Part shown: positions 54,509 to 64,000 of the stretch, in pieces | Numbering within the stretch: position 1 is the first letter of the stretch | Layout: every line of letters begins with the position of its first letter | NCBI RefSeq assembly: GCF_019649055.1 | Contig: NW_026570275.1 | Coordinates: 620,001-684,000 of the forward strand | From: Paramacrobiotus metropolitanus | Lineage: Eukaryota > Tardigrada > Eutardigrada > Parachela > Macrobiotidae | DNA: 64,000 nucleotides | Reading direction: 5' to 3' | Translations under genes and position numbers: made by a program | The notes under the pieces: generated by a model | Told to the model about the DNA's origin: nothing | The model's database searches: none | What the model saw: the letters and a program-made list of their open reading frames with translations, nothing else

Positions 54509-57056
54509 AAGCCGTTATCCAGCAAGCAGAGAATTTTCGAAGGTTCAAGACATACGTATGATTTAGTGTTGCTTCTCCTAAATGCCTATCTGGTGTCCAA
54601 AGAAGCACGCAGACATTTTTGGGAATGGCCTGCTTCTGGCTGACGATGGCGCTCTACCCTATTCGAGTCGGGTGTATATAAGCAACTCAAATTATAAGTC
54701 TTTCAAAAAATTCTAGCGGCGCTACCTTGCAAGAACGAGCGGCACCAAGAAGAAAATCAGAGGCACTTCAGAAATACTTCTCCATATGCTCAACAAACGA
54801 AGTCGATACAACGTTTCAGCGGCGAAATGGAAATCATGTCATCCGATTTAATTATATGTACTTATATATTCAGATGTTTATTTAACCAAAACAGACTAAG
54901 GCACGGCAAATTTCGCCGTCACAGGATTTCAGAATTGGGTAGTTCCTCTTCGGGACACCGGTCTGGTCAAGATTCGATCTCACTTGAGTCACTCGCGCTA
55001 TTAGCTGACTAGTCGACAGGGAATGTATCGGTCGCGCCTTCGCGCCGACTTACTTAAGTGTTTCGACCTAAATAATTCGGGTTTCACGAGAATTCAGGTC
55101 TTGAATGGTGTAATTAGCCGAGCTCTCTCAGGCCTCGAAATCTTGTTTATACATATAAACATATACAGATAAGGATTACTAAACAATAATACGGATAATT
55201 GCTCGCAGCAGGACCCTTTTCGGTCTTTCACTCACATCAGCGTTATGAATTCTTACACGACATCTAATTTTCATCGCACCTAGCTGCGCAAAAAACTTCG
55301 GAACGGCTGAGGCCTTCGGGCGGTTAACGCTGCCATTTTCTTCAGTTAAACACTCAACAAACTTTTTAACAGTTGCCAGATGGTTTGTTATCGACATGAT
55401 AGAAATCACTGGCTTTCATTGCACAGAAACACTCCGCACCTCGTATCCGCACAACCACATGGCTCTTCACATCGTCACTGACATCAAGTTTTTCGGGATT
55501 TCCGCCCCGTATTCGATATTTCGCGACAGATCAGTCATTAAATCAATGCCGTACTGATCACAATCGCTATCAAAAGACAGCCCATAGCCTTGCAGGACAA
55601 ATCGTTCGTCCTGGCTGTGCTCTGCCAATCCATCATCCGGCAAGTTTTCCAGATCTTCTTCCGCAACGGAACGTGCTCGCACATATGAGCGCGGGTGCCA
55701 GCGGGCAGTGCTTCCATTCGATCGACAAACTCTCTGTTCGACTCAAGCTCAAGGCCTGCTGGCTTCTTTTCAAATTTTTTACAAATATCGATCTAAAAAC
55801 AGTGATAAAAAATCCACTTTGGTAAGCACTTCTGATGCAACCCATTACGTAAAGCTATGTTGCTTTACCAAAATCCAAAATTTAGTTTAGTAAAAAATTT
55901 TAAAAGCTTTCCAGTCATAATTTACACGTGACTGGAGATAAAAGTTACTCAAATTAATCAAGCGTTAAAGCAGATGAATAAGGGCAGCTGACAATGAAGA
56001 ACACCAAAGCTGGCATCGTAACACATGATCCTACTTATCGCTGCGGGATGCCTATAGATCAACTAACAAAAGAAAACCGTTAAGAATTTACATTCCAGTA
56101 ACCCAGCAGCAGAAAAACAGTAGAATACCACTCTGCAACGGTAGAAACCCAGAAACTTCCAGATAAGAAGGCTCACAACTTGCATATCCTCTATATCACA
56201 GAAAAGTTAACGACCATACAGAAAGACCCAAAAAACGATCATCGATAGTTCATCTTGGAACAGGCATGAATAAACCGCGCGTTGTCAAGATTTTTTCATC
56301 ACCCTAGCAACTTTACTGTGTCTGCTTATGTGCTCCAAAAGTTAGTGCTTTTGCAATCGACCCAGTTTCTTTTGTGTCAAACCTATCTACTAATAGGCCC
56401 CGTGAGGGTGAGTCCAATCTTGCCATTTGCCTAAATCGGCTTGCCAGATGATGGAAGAGCCGGAAGTTTGATCTTTGGGTAACTTTAGCCTTAGTTTGAG
56501 CCTTAACTAAAAATTTGCGATTACTGGCAAGGGTTTTTCCGGAATCCGAAACTTTACGAGCCAAATTGGTAAAATAGATAAGTTTTCCGAACTGCTTCAT
56601 AAACAGTACGAGATGGTTTGGTAACGTATCTGCAAATCCAAATTGATATTTTGCGTCGCGGCTAAACGTTAGCAGAATGATTGTCTGTTTTCGCAGGAAC
56701 TGCACCGAATAATCACAGTTTCCGATGACGTCGTGTGCAAAGATGCTGATCAGTCAGGCGCTATCTCGGAAGTTGCGGATTAGCCACAGGATCTGTGTGA
56801 AGATATATTCAGATGAGTGTAAACCTATTTTTAGGGCACTTTTATTCTACATTGGTCATTACGCCATCCCATGCGACCAAGCCTTGCCTTCATTCCAGAA
56901 TATCTGTGCTTGCACACTGCGCATCCGGGTTTATCACTCTTCACGAACCGAATTTTGTTTTAGAGTGCTAAGCGAAGCATCCCCTAACCACTTCCGCCAC
57001 ACCAAAGACCTGCTTTTTGCCGCATTAATGATTACGTTATCTGAGGTTCAGGGATA
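54509..57056. other. No gene recognised
   Basis: Minus-strand frames at 55179-55409, 55467-55682 and 56313-56705 (130 codons, KYQFGFADTLPNHLVLFMKQ) could be decayed genes of the third remnant, but none carries a known motif. Confidence 0.3.
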
Positions 57057-57179
57057 ATGAACCACAATCACCAGTCCCAACCTGACTTGGATGGCTATTC
57101 CTTCACCGGAAGTCGCGTCGCGTTACAAGTTGCACCGATCGGTCATGCGGCAGTGATCCCTATGGCACCGAGTCATTGA
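57057..57179 (+). CDS. Tiny open frame before the third remnant
   Basis: 40 codons starting MNHNHQSQPDLDGYS. Its stop overlaps the next ATG region by a few bases. It may be the N-terminal part of the following gene in another frame. Confidence 0.2.
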   Translation: MNHNHQSQPDLDGYSFTGSRVALQVAPIGHAAVIPMAPSH

Positions 57180-57628
57180 TAAATGAAAATTTTATTACAT
57201 CGATGGACGGATACCAAATGTATCCTTTCATTCCTTGCTTACATCGCAATAATTATGCGCAAATTGGTGACGATATGTATATTTTTAATCCATCAGCACA
57301 AGATTGGACGCTCGCCCAGGCAACTGTGCAGATTGCAAATGCTCATTTGAATGATATTTTTAACCTCTCGCCAGATAAGGCGGTTTTAGCGGGTCCGATA
57401 TCTCATGATCCGCCAAGTCAGCAATGGCTAGCAACACAAAAACAGGATCGTTCTCTGATGTTGCTCAACAAAAATTTCAACGTTTTTATTTGCCAGATGT
57501 CGACAGTTGGTCTGCCGAAATTCAAATACTATTATCAACGTGTCGACAAGTTTCAGAAGATGAAGTTGCTGAAGCCGGGACACGTCCCTCCAGCTACGCA
57601 ACCGGAGGATCTACAAGAGAAGGATTAA
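57176..57628 (+). CDS. Unrecognised 150-codon frame, third Polinton remnant
   Basis: An intact frame starting MINENFITSMDGYQMYPFIP. The centre ATVQIANAHLNDIFNLSPDK looks helical and the tail is Lys/Pro rich. It lies 175 bases before the small membrane protein and on the same strand as the ATPase. No domain recognised. Membership of the remnant is inferred from position. Confidence 0.4.
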   Translation: MINENFITSMDGYQMYPFIPCLHRNNYAQIGDDMYIFNPSAQDWTLAQATVQIANAHLNDIFNLSPDKAVLAGPISHDPPSQQWLATQKQDRSLMLLNKNFNVFICQMSTVGLPKFKYYYQRVDKFQKMKLLKPGHVPPATQPEDLQEKD

Positions 57629-57802
57629 GGGTTTCAGGATCGCGCGTTCGGGCCGCCATGTAACCCAGACTGGGGCGACGAAACGAGTGGAATTCTACCG
57701 CATATGAAGATCACTGACAGTGATTGAACAGTTTGTTTCCAGTCGATAACCATTAAATTTTGGTACATTTGGATAAGAAGTTTGTTTTAAATTATAATTA
57801 GT

Positions 57803-58015
57803 ATGGATCCGGAAACACCGCCTCCCATTCCCGTCGTCAAACGGAACTCGAAGGGGATTCTATTCTGGGCATTATTTTACGCAGTATCGTTCATCTTTTC
57901 GCACGTTATACACATTGTTACCGTTTTTGCGCTCAAGGTTACTGACAGATTTTCTTTGCACAATATTATTATGCCTTTAATTGCATTCATGTTAGCGAAA
58001 CTCGACGCATGCTGA
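57803..58015 (+). CDS. Small membrane protein, third remnant
   Basis: 70 codons: MDPETPPPIPVVKRNSKG, then hydrophobic ILFWALFYAVSFIFSHVI and a second partly hydrophobic stretch (IIMPLIAFMLAKL). It resembles the 80-codon protein at 8150-8392 in size, MDP start and membrane segment. It is immediately followed by the ATPase pseudogene. Confidence 0.45.
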   Translation: MDPETPPPIPVVKRNSKGILFWALFYAVSFIFSHVIHIVTVFALKVTDRFSLHNIIMPLIAFMLAKLDAC

Positions 58016-58051
58016 CTGGAGGAAATGAAAGTACAACTCAGTTAAAATTTC

Positions 58052-58686
58052 ATGCGCCCAACTTCCATTCTAATAATTATGTAGTCATTCCGGTTGTGGT
58101 AAGACAACCTTTGTGGCCAATGCCTTACGTTTCAATAAATTGTCGGAAACCCCGGAGCGAATATTTTGGTTTTACAAACAATACCAGCCGTTTTACGATA
58201 CACTTATCAAAGAAGAATTCTCTGTCGTCTTATCAAGGGACTGCCTGAAGAAATCTCTGAACCAAAATTTTTTGACAAGTCATACGTAAATCTGTGTGTA
58301 ATCGATGATCTGCACTTGTAAGATTCCACCAGCAAGCGCGTGGCCCAACTACTTTGTAACGATGGAAAGCATTCAAACACCACAGTAATATATCTTACGC
58401 AGAACTTGTTTTTTAAATAAAGCTTCGGCCGCGACATTAGACTGAACGCCAAAATAATTATCTGTTTTAAAAATCCACAAGACTGACAGCAACTACAAAT
58501 TTTCGGACGACAACTCTTCCCTTATAAGTTGAATTATTTTATGGAATTGGTTAATGCTGCTTATGAACGACCATATGGATATATAGTCATCGATCTACAG
58601 CATACAACTAGTGACCGTTTTCGTTACAAGACTGTAATTTTCGGGGAAAATTCTAGCATCTGCACCGAAGTATTTGTTCCTGCACG
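58052..58686 (+). pseudogene. Packaging ATPase, third remnant, with three in-frame stops
   Basis: Walker A SGCGKTTFVANAL begins at 58089. Later parts in one frame read STSKRVAQLL, NTTVIYLTQNLFFK, GRDIRLNAKIIICFKNPQD and GRQLFPYKLNYFMELVNAAY, the A32-like ATPase run. The frame contains TAA at 58319-58321, TAA at 58418-58420 and TGA at 58484-58486, plus at least two frameshifts (one beside the ATG-initiated frame at 58052-58084). It belongs to a different Polinton lineage from the other two copies: Walker A has GCGKTT rather than GPTM.GK. Confidence 0.85.
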
Positions 58687-59020
58687 ATGGAGTGTAGCAA
58701 AACGGTATCAAACATCGATCTGCTGTCGTCAACTGCAAAAAGCAGGCCAAAGCTTGCAAAAAAGACCATAAAAAACGCAGAGGATACTCTCATCGAAGCA
58801 ATTTCTGAATGTGCGCTACAAATCGTGGAAGGGACAGTTCCCGTCGCTTAGTTTTCTAAAACACAGCGAATAATGCGAGCCCTGCCGTATTTGAAACTTT
58901 TATCAAAAAATCGGTTTCTCGGCTTAAGAAACGAATTTTTTTGTTGGCTAAAGGCTGTGCGCTGTTGCCTCTCATTCTACAACCAGGCTTAAGTTTTATT
59001 CTTGGGAAAGTGCAAAATAG
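58687..59020 (+). pseudogene. Small basic protein with hydrophobic end, third remnant
   Basis: ATG at 58687 opens a 54-codon frame with KTIKNAEDTLIEAISECALQ and IVEGTVPVA, parallel to the helical core of the other two copies. After a stop and frame change the basic-hydrophobic tail LKKRIFLLAKGCALLPLIL continues to about 59010. It has the same plan and position after the ATPase as at 16934-17269. Confidence 0.55.
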
Positions 59021-59028
59021 CAAAACGC

Positions 59029-59736
59029 ATGTTTTTGGTAAACAAGGATCAACTGCGAACACTCAGTAGATTGATTAGTCCAAGCGCAAATGTTCCACCA
59101 ACAGCGACTCATATGGATTATTTTGCACAGCCTTTACATCGATCGTTTCAGGATATGGGGACATTCTTGCACGATCCCAATCTGACCTCACGAGAAAAAC
59201 TCAATGGACACGACGAGGCGTTGGCTTGATATGAAAATTATTTAAAACAAACGTATGCCCCAGCAGTGCATTCAGGAGCTCCTGGCGATATTGACAAGCC
59301 AAACCAGGGTATTCCAGGAATCCAAGACGTCGTGTTGCGTGTAATGGAGCTACTGCCGGAAAAGCAACGAAGCGCTGCCCATAGTTTGCTCAACCATCTT
59401 CTAACTTATGGTTGAGTACGGGTCGGGCGAAATCTGCAGCTGATGACGCTAGGCATTCAACGCAAGGGTAACAACGTCGTTGATTTGCTACGATGGATAA
59501 CGGCACCTACGAACCCTACTTCAAGGCAGAGTCTCCCTGAAGGTCTGCACGACATTTTTCATCCCATGAAGCACAGCAACGCGCTGGTATCTTTGATAAC
59601 GAACGGAAATAGGCGCACTACTTACCGTGTTTTCCATCAATCCGATGATGATGAAGACGAGTATCATACGCGAACGAATAGTCGAACGCGAACACCGGGA
59701 ACTCCTCGGGGACCACGGTCGTGGGCGCGGTACTAG
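59029..59736 (+). pseudogene. Conserved Polinton protein 3, third remnant
   Basis: The frame from 59029 (MFLVNKDQLRTLSRLISPSA) has DMGTFLHDPNLTSREKLNGH and stops at 59227. The same frame continues with YLKQTYAPAVHSGAPGDIDK and VMELLPEKQRSAAHSLLNHL to about 59415. A second frame (59443-59736) holds RKGNNVVDLLRW and an Arg/Thr-rich tail. Similarity to the copies at 16230 and 49480 is in position and in the N-terminal helix pattern (short helix, then DPNLT..EKL) more than in sequence. Two internal stops or breaks. Confidence 0.5.
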
Positions 59737-61402
59737 CTTAAGATCATAATGCTGTGTGTTTTTGAAGGCATTGTTTCGCGTAATTTTTCCTTTACTTGTG
59801 CTGGTTTCACTTGACAGTGTTTGCGTGTATGCGCATCAGTTTTTGTTCTTGACCATAAGAATAATAAAAAAATGCGAGAAAGTTCCATGTCTTCGATTTT
59901 ATTATAGCAGCAACACTTTATACATAGCGAGAGAATATTGCTAATTAAATACATCTTTCAAACACACTTCAGGACGTTTGCACACAGGAAGATGTTTTTT
60001 GGCAAACAGTTTTAACAAAACATCATTTCGCTTCCAGTTTTTATGATTTTCAAGTTCATCAATAATTTGACCAAGATTCATCCCATGTCAAGAATAGTAC
60101 AAGAAAAAAATACAGAACAGTCCACACAAACAGAATGGGGATGCTGCAGTTAAGTATGGTTTTCTTGGTAATGACCAAGAGCGTTTGGAAAATTTTCCAC
60201 AATGAATTTGTCAGTTTCAAAATTAAGAAACGCTGGGGGTACATGGTTGTTCTTTATCTGCTGCGACTGGAAATGAGCGTTTCTCCTGCATGCTTTTCTC
60301 AAGTGACGTGATGGTTAAATCGTGTTAACTGTTAAATCGTGTAATCCGAGACAAGTTAGTGTTGTGGTTGTTTTTTTAATGTTTAAAATTGTTACACATA
60401 CAGTAGCGTACCAGCGCTGAAAAATTACAGAAAAACTGTTTGTTCTTCGTTGATGCCTATAATTAAAGTTGATTACTCAGCCTGGCAGCCATTAGTGTCA
60501 TATGCGCTTCAAATTCGCTTTCAAATCATTACATTACAAATCCAAAAGCAGTCATTAGAAAGCCACAGAATTTCAAATTATTTTTTGGAGAAATAATAAC
60601 ATTGGCTCTGAAAAAAATATCTGTTTCATCTTTCGCATAGCGTGCTCATTAAACAGATGGTAAACAGATGGAATTCACCATAATTCGGTTTAGACAGTTG
60701 CTGCTGGAGTAATCAGTAGAATACCGAAGGCCTAGCCGGAGAGGTCATTCTCAGGAATGACCACGAAATCATCCAAGTGAAAGCTGAGTAACACCAGCAA
60801 TTTGCTGCAAGATCGCTCGCCACATCGCTGGCGACCGGGACGGACGCTCGCCCTTATATACACACCGGGCTGTGCAACTATTGCATCAGCCATCCAGATC
60901 TCTGTGGATAGATTGAGAAAATGCATGCAGGCGGATCGATACATGCGTGACAGACCATACGTTACATAACGCCATACAACATACCCTGTATGTGAAATAC
61001 ATCCTGCAACGACAACCACAGAGTGGAAAGGTCAGATGCTACCAGCGCCGAAGCGTAGCTCGAATTTCGGATTCCACGTAATTTGCCGGCAGAAACGCTT
61101 GTGCGGGTGCAGAACAATGGGCCAGTTTCACGGTTTCACTGGAGGAGGGAAATATTTGGAGAATTCGTTCCGCTACCCAGTCGGGGATTTGAGATACACG
61201 AATAAACTCTCGGTTTTACTTTTTAGCAGTTTCGTACTTGGTTTTATTTAGCAAAAGTCCAATGATTTGATGCAAGGGTTTCAAAAAGTAGAAGACTTTG
61301 GCAACCTCCGGAAGCATTTCAGTTTCAGATGCATCCAACATTTTGGCGCTATCCACGCTGCAGTTATTTCTGTTCACCGCAGAGAAGATCGTGATATTTT
61401 TT
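59737..61402. other. No gene recognised
   Basis: AT-rich with short frames only. It may include decayed parts of the third remnant. Confidence 0.35.
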
Positions 61403-61615
61403 AATGGGTTAATCAAACATAAGGTTGTGTTTTTTGGCAACACGGTCATAAATCCGCCTCGCCATTGCAACCATCTCATATCTGCTTTCAGGAAGAAGTT
61501 TGGGCTGTTTCTCTGCCCAGACATAGGCCAGAATGCTGTCAAATTCCTTTGGCTTGCAGTAACAGTACAGCTTCATGTCACCTTCTTGAATTCCAGTAAG
61601 GAGGCGACCTTCTAG
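61216..61615 (-). CDS. Coding-like minus-strand frames, unassigned
   Basis: One frame (61403-61615, no ATG) reads GDMKLYCYCKPKEFDSILAY and RYEMVAMARRIYDRVAKKHN without a stop. The next frame (61216-61542) contains EVAKVFYFLKPLHQIIGLLL, faintly like the helix before the core of hAT transposases. They may be one exon with a frame change. Family not established. Confidence 0.25.
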
Positions 61616-62351
61616 CGCTGAAAACCGTCCAGAAGGCTAGGTTTTCTTTAGTTGAAAGTTCGGTAAAGATGATGGGACTGCCAGTGGCTATGGACCTATG
61701 GTAATGTTCCGATACATGGATAACGTGACAGTACCGGATTGCAGTTTTTGCAGTTTTACTTAATTAAGGTTTCTTAGTTTTTTAGGTTTCATGAATCATT
61801 TAAAAATCGAAAAAATATCAAAGCTCCGCTAACGTTAAGTGGAACTGCTATATAAACGTAAACTGCGCTGTGCATTATAAGCAATTTTTTTCTGTTTAAA
61901 AGCATGATTTATCGAAAGAAATCTGAACCGTGAAATATAGGTAGCTTACACTCTTAGAAAGCCTAGGGCTTAGAAGACTTCAGGAAACCTTAGCAAGAAT
62001 AAGAAACCTTAGAAATCTGTTAAATTAAGCAAAGCTAACCAGGTTTAGGTAACCAAAAAAACGAAAAAAACCTCCAAACCTAAGTAAACGAAACGGACGG
62101 AAACATCAAAACAAAACAAACTGCATGATTGCGGTACGGCAGTCGCTATCAGCCTTATTGCGACAACCAGCATCTGCGCCATTAAGACTGCCAGCGCCGC
62201 TGCCGCTAACAGCACCAAAACCATTATCCATGACTAGAACCACCTTTTTCGGTTTTCGGTAGCTCTTTAGATTTTTTGCCTTTGAGTTCTTTGAGTTTAT
62301 TATGTTTTCTGGTTTCTTAAATGTGTAAGGGCTTAGGCTCTTCAGGTTTCA
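61616..62351. other. No gene recognised
   Basis: It contains loosely repeated aaccttag units near 61960-62010. Nothing else is seen. Confidence 0.4.
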
Positions 62352-62855
62352 TCAGAATGTTAAAATCGATTGTTTTATGGGCAATGCGGTTTTTATATTT
62401 CTCAGGCGATATAACCGGGTCACATTAGCCGCTCCAAATTTAGAGAAATCTGACGTTTTTCGTAGAAAAAGCGGAAGTTTTACTGTTTTTGGCAAACTCG
62501 ACAACGTGCCTAAGGTCAGAGATTGCAAACTAAATAACGGAGCGACATAAGCGTTTTCGAGATAAGTTGCCTTCAACACCACTAGCTGATCAGCACTCAG
62601 GCGAATCGTTGGGTCATAGTTTTTGAACAACCGCAGAATATCGCTGTACCCGATGGGATAATCAGTGACAGAACGGGATAAGGACTTTGCGAGGTTGTAT
62701 TCCGTGGGGTACGTTGTCTGCGGTTTTAATGGACAGATTGACAGCACTGGAACTATAACCAATGCGTTCACCGGTGGTACTTCCGACTGAGCAGACGCTG
62801 CTGCTGGATTCATAATCTGAAAAGTTACAAACTTCATTTGACTTTCTCTTTGCAT
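62352..62855 (-). CDS. Unrecognised intact 167-codon frame
   Basis: It opens MQRESQMKFVTFQIMNPAAA; MNPAAASAQSE could be the real start. It has a possible structured region, YPIGYSDILRLFKNYDPTIR and SADQLVVLKATYLENAYVAP, and a basic end. A tatata sequence lies just upstream of the ATG. No domain recognised. It lies between the third remnant and the gypsy integrase. Confidence 0.4.
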   Translation of the reverse strand: MQRESQMKFVTFQIMNPAAASAQSEVPPVNALVIVPVLSICPLKPQTTYPTEYNLAKSLSRSVTDYPIGYSDILRLFKNYDPTIRLSADQLVVLKATYLENAYVAPLFSLQSLTLGTLSSLPKTVKLPLFLRKTSDFSKFGAANVTRLYRLRNIKTALPIKQSILTF

Positions 62856-62866
62856 TTGCTATATAT

Positions 62867-63162
62867 GCATACCTGTAATATATGTCTATAGCAAAGAGGC
62901 GGGCTGCACAAGTGCGCGGTCAGATACTTTGATACCGTAGGACAATGATAACACCAGCATAACTGGACAACCACAGCACGTCGACCTGGCAGTATTTTTA
63001 GCTGTCAGTTATACGCATACCTGTAATATATGTCTATAGCAAAGAGGCGGGCTGCACAAGTGCGCGGTCAGATACTTTGATACCGTAGGACAATGATAAC
63101 ACCAGCATAACTGGACAACCACAGCACGTCGACCTGGCAGTATTTTTAGCTGTCAGTTATAC
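62867..63162. repeat. Exact-looking 148-bp tandem duplication
   Basis: Copy 1 is about 62867-63014 and copy 2 about 63015-63162; both start gcatacctgtaatatatgtc. No difference was noticed, so the duplication is recent. Confidence 0.9.
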
Positions 63163-63318
63163 TGTAGAATAACCTACTAATTTACACCTGTATGCAGACA
63201 TAACGTTGCTGTTATGAACAGCTGAGTGGTTGGGGTATCATTTACTTCGTCAATAACACTACTGCCCATAGCGTTTTGGGGTTTGCGTTTCCAGTCTGAA
63301 CGTCTAACTTGTTCAGTG

Positions 63319-64000
63319 TCATCCATAGCGTTCAAGGTTGATGACACGGCCTAATATTGACGGCTCAATAGAAACGTCCGGCCGCTTGTTACTTCGAATA
63401 TCGGTGACCTTTATGTTTGTATTATTATGTAGATCACTTTCTTCTGGTTGGCGTATGTGGAATAACTTCAAACGTTCTGCGTTTACAGAGTCCTCTTTTA
63501 CTTGGCCCCACGGTGTTTCTGGTGATGTATTGACCGGACTAGTATGCCGTACAACCGTATACGGGCCAGTTCAATGGAGCTGTAGTTTATTTGGCGCATC
63601 AGAACTGATAAAAGGTTTCCACAGCAAAACCATATATATCACTTGGCCGTACCGAACATCACGACTTTTAGGATTAAAATACGCAGTCGCCTTTTGGTGA
63701 CTTCTCTTAATGGCACTTCTAATCGATGCCTGTTCTTCGGGCAACAACAACTTTAACGCCCTAACGTAGTCGGTTACGTCTTTACTTAGTAGAATTTCCG
63801 GCACTTGTAATAAAACATCTATGGGTGATAGTAGGCTTCGCCCAAAAATTATTTCGTGCGAGAAAACTCTGTCGTTTCAGAAAGTGAATTGTTAAGCCTG
63901 AGAACTATACCATTGCTATGCTCGTCCCAATTTCGAGCGTCCATAGTGTCGTGATGTGTAACTGCCAATGGTACAAAGAAGCACACAGTTAGCTAACAAC
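63319..64000 (-). pseudogene. Ty3/gypsy-type integrase, C-terminal part, runs off the window
   Basis: The minus strand reads from the edge: ARNWDEHSNGIVLRLNNSLS, then, after a frame break near 63860, IIFGRSLLSPIDVLLQVPE. Next come ILLSKDVTDYVRALKLLLPE, KLQLHWTGPYTVVRHTSPV and a C-terminal end at a TGA (63319-63321). This is the order of the end of the catalytic core and GPY/F domain (HWTGPYTVV) of LTR-retrotransposon integrases. The catalytic triad itself would lie beyond the window. At least two frame breaks, so it is presumably inactive. The stretch after the stop may be polypurine tract and LTR. Confidence 0.8.

Noticed and set aside
1-64000. tRNA or rRNA genes
   Set aside because: I looked for cloverleaf-like B-box sequences and rRNA blocks and found none I could support.
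1-64000. Bacterial or free phage origin of the window
   Set aside because: Spliceosomal introns, TATA promoters, GPCR and LTR/LINE fragments and low coding density point to an animal nuclear genome.

Overview
The window looks like nuclear DNA of an invertebrate animal. It has short spliceosomal introns (GT..AG, 74-126 bases), TATA-box promoters, a rhodopsin-type receptor exon, a possible immunoglobulin-domain exon, LTR and non-LTR retrotransposon pieces, and long AT-rich stretches without genes. I cannot name the species.

The main content is one precisely bounded Polinton/Maverick (adintovirus-like) DNA element at 2713-23759, about 21 kb. It has 52-bp terminal inverted repeats, 5'-AG..CT-3' termini and a 6-bp target duplication, AATGTG, on both sides. 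From the left it carries an AT-rich tandem array, then a protein-primed family B DNA polymerase on the plus strand, split by four introns. Next come a small membrane protein (minus), an ADP-ribosylglycohydrolase-like gene (plus) and an unrecognised two-intron gene (plus). A tight minus-strand virion block follows: packaging ATPase, a small basic/hydrophobic protein, a third conserved protein, retrovirus-type integrase, minor capsid (penton-like), a pVI-like protein, major capsid (hexon-like) and adenain-like protease. A TATA-binding protein (TBP) homologue diverges from the ATPase. The right third is accessory: two BIR-domain genes, a RING gene, a possible secreted protein, two paralogous small proteins and a roughly 1-kb field of hairpins that resembles a pri-miRNA cluster behind its own TATA box. 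Most genes show single-base frameshifts, many at homopolymers, with no clear nonsense codons. This is either recent decay or uncorrected indel error.

From 23.8 to 48 kb I see mostly host or decayed DNA: dispersed repeat pairs, a perfect 29-bp palindrome, a 293-bp foldback element, a GPCR exon and one ORF with an adenain-like His-Trp block.

From 48.2 to 59.7 kb lie two more Polinton remnants. At 48.26-50.27 kb there is a major-capsid fragment head to head with ATPase, small protein and third protein. At 57.1-59.7 kb the same three-gene block recurs, its ATPase carrying three in-frame stops. A non-LTR reverse transcriptase fragment lies between them, and the window ends inside a decayed Ty3/gypsy-type integrase. 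The host has therefore received Polintons at least three times, and the block ATPase, small protein, third protein is the most stable unit.
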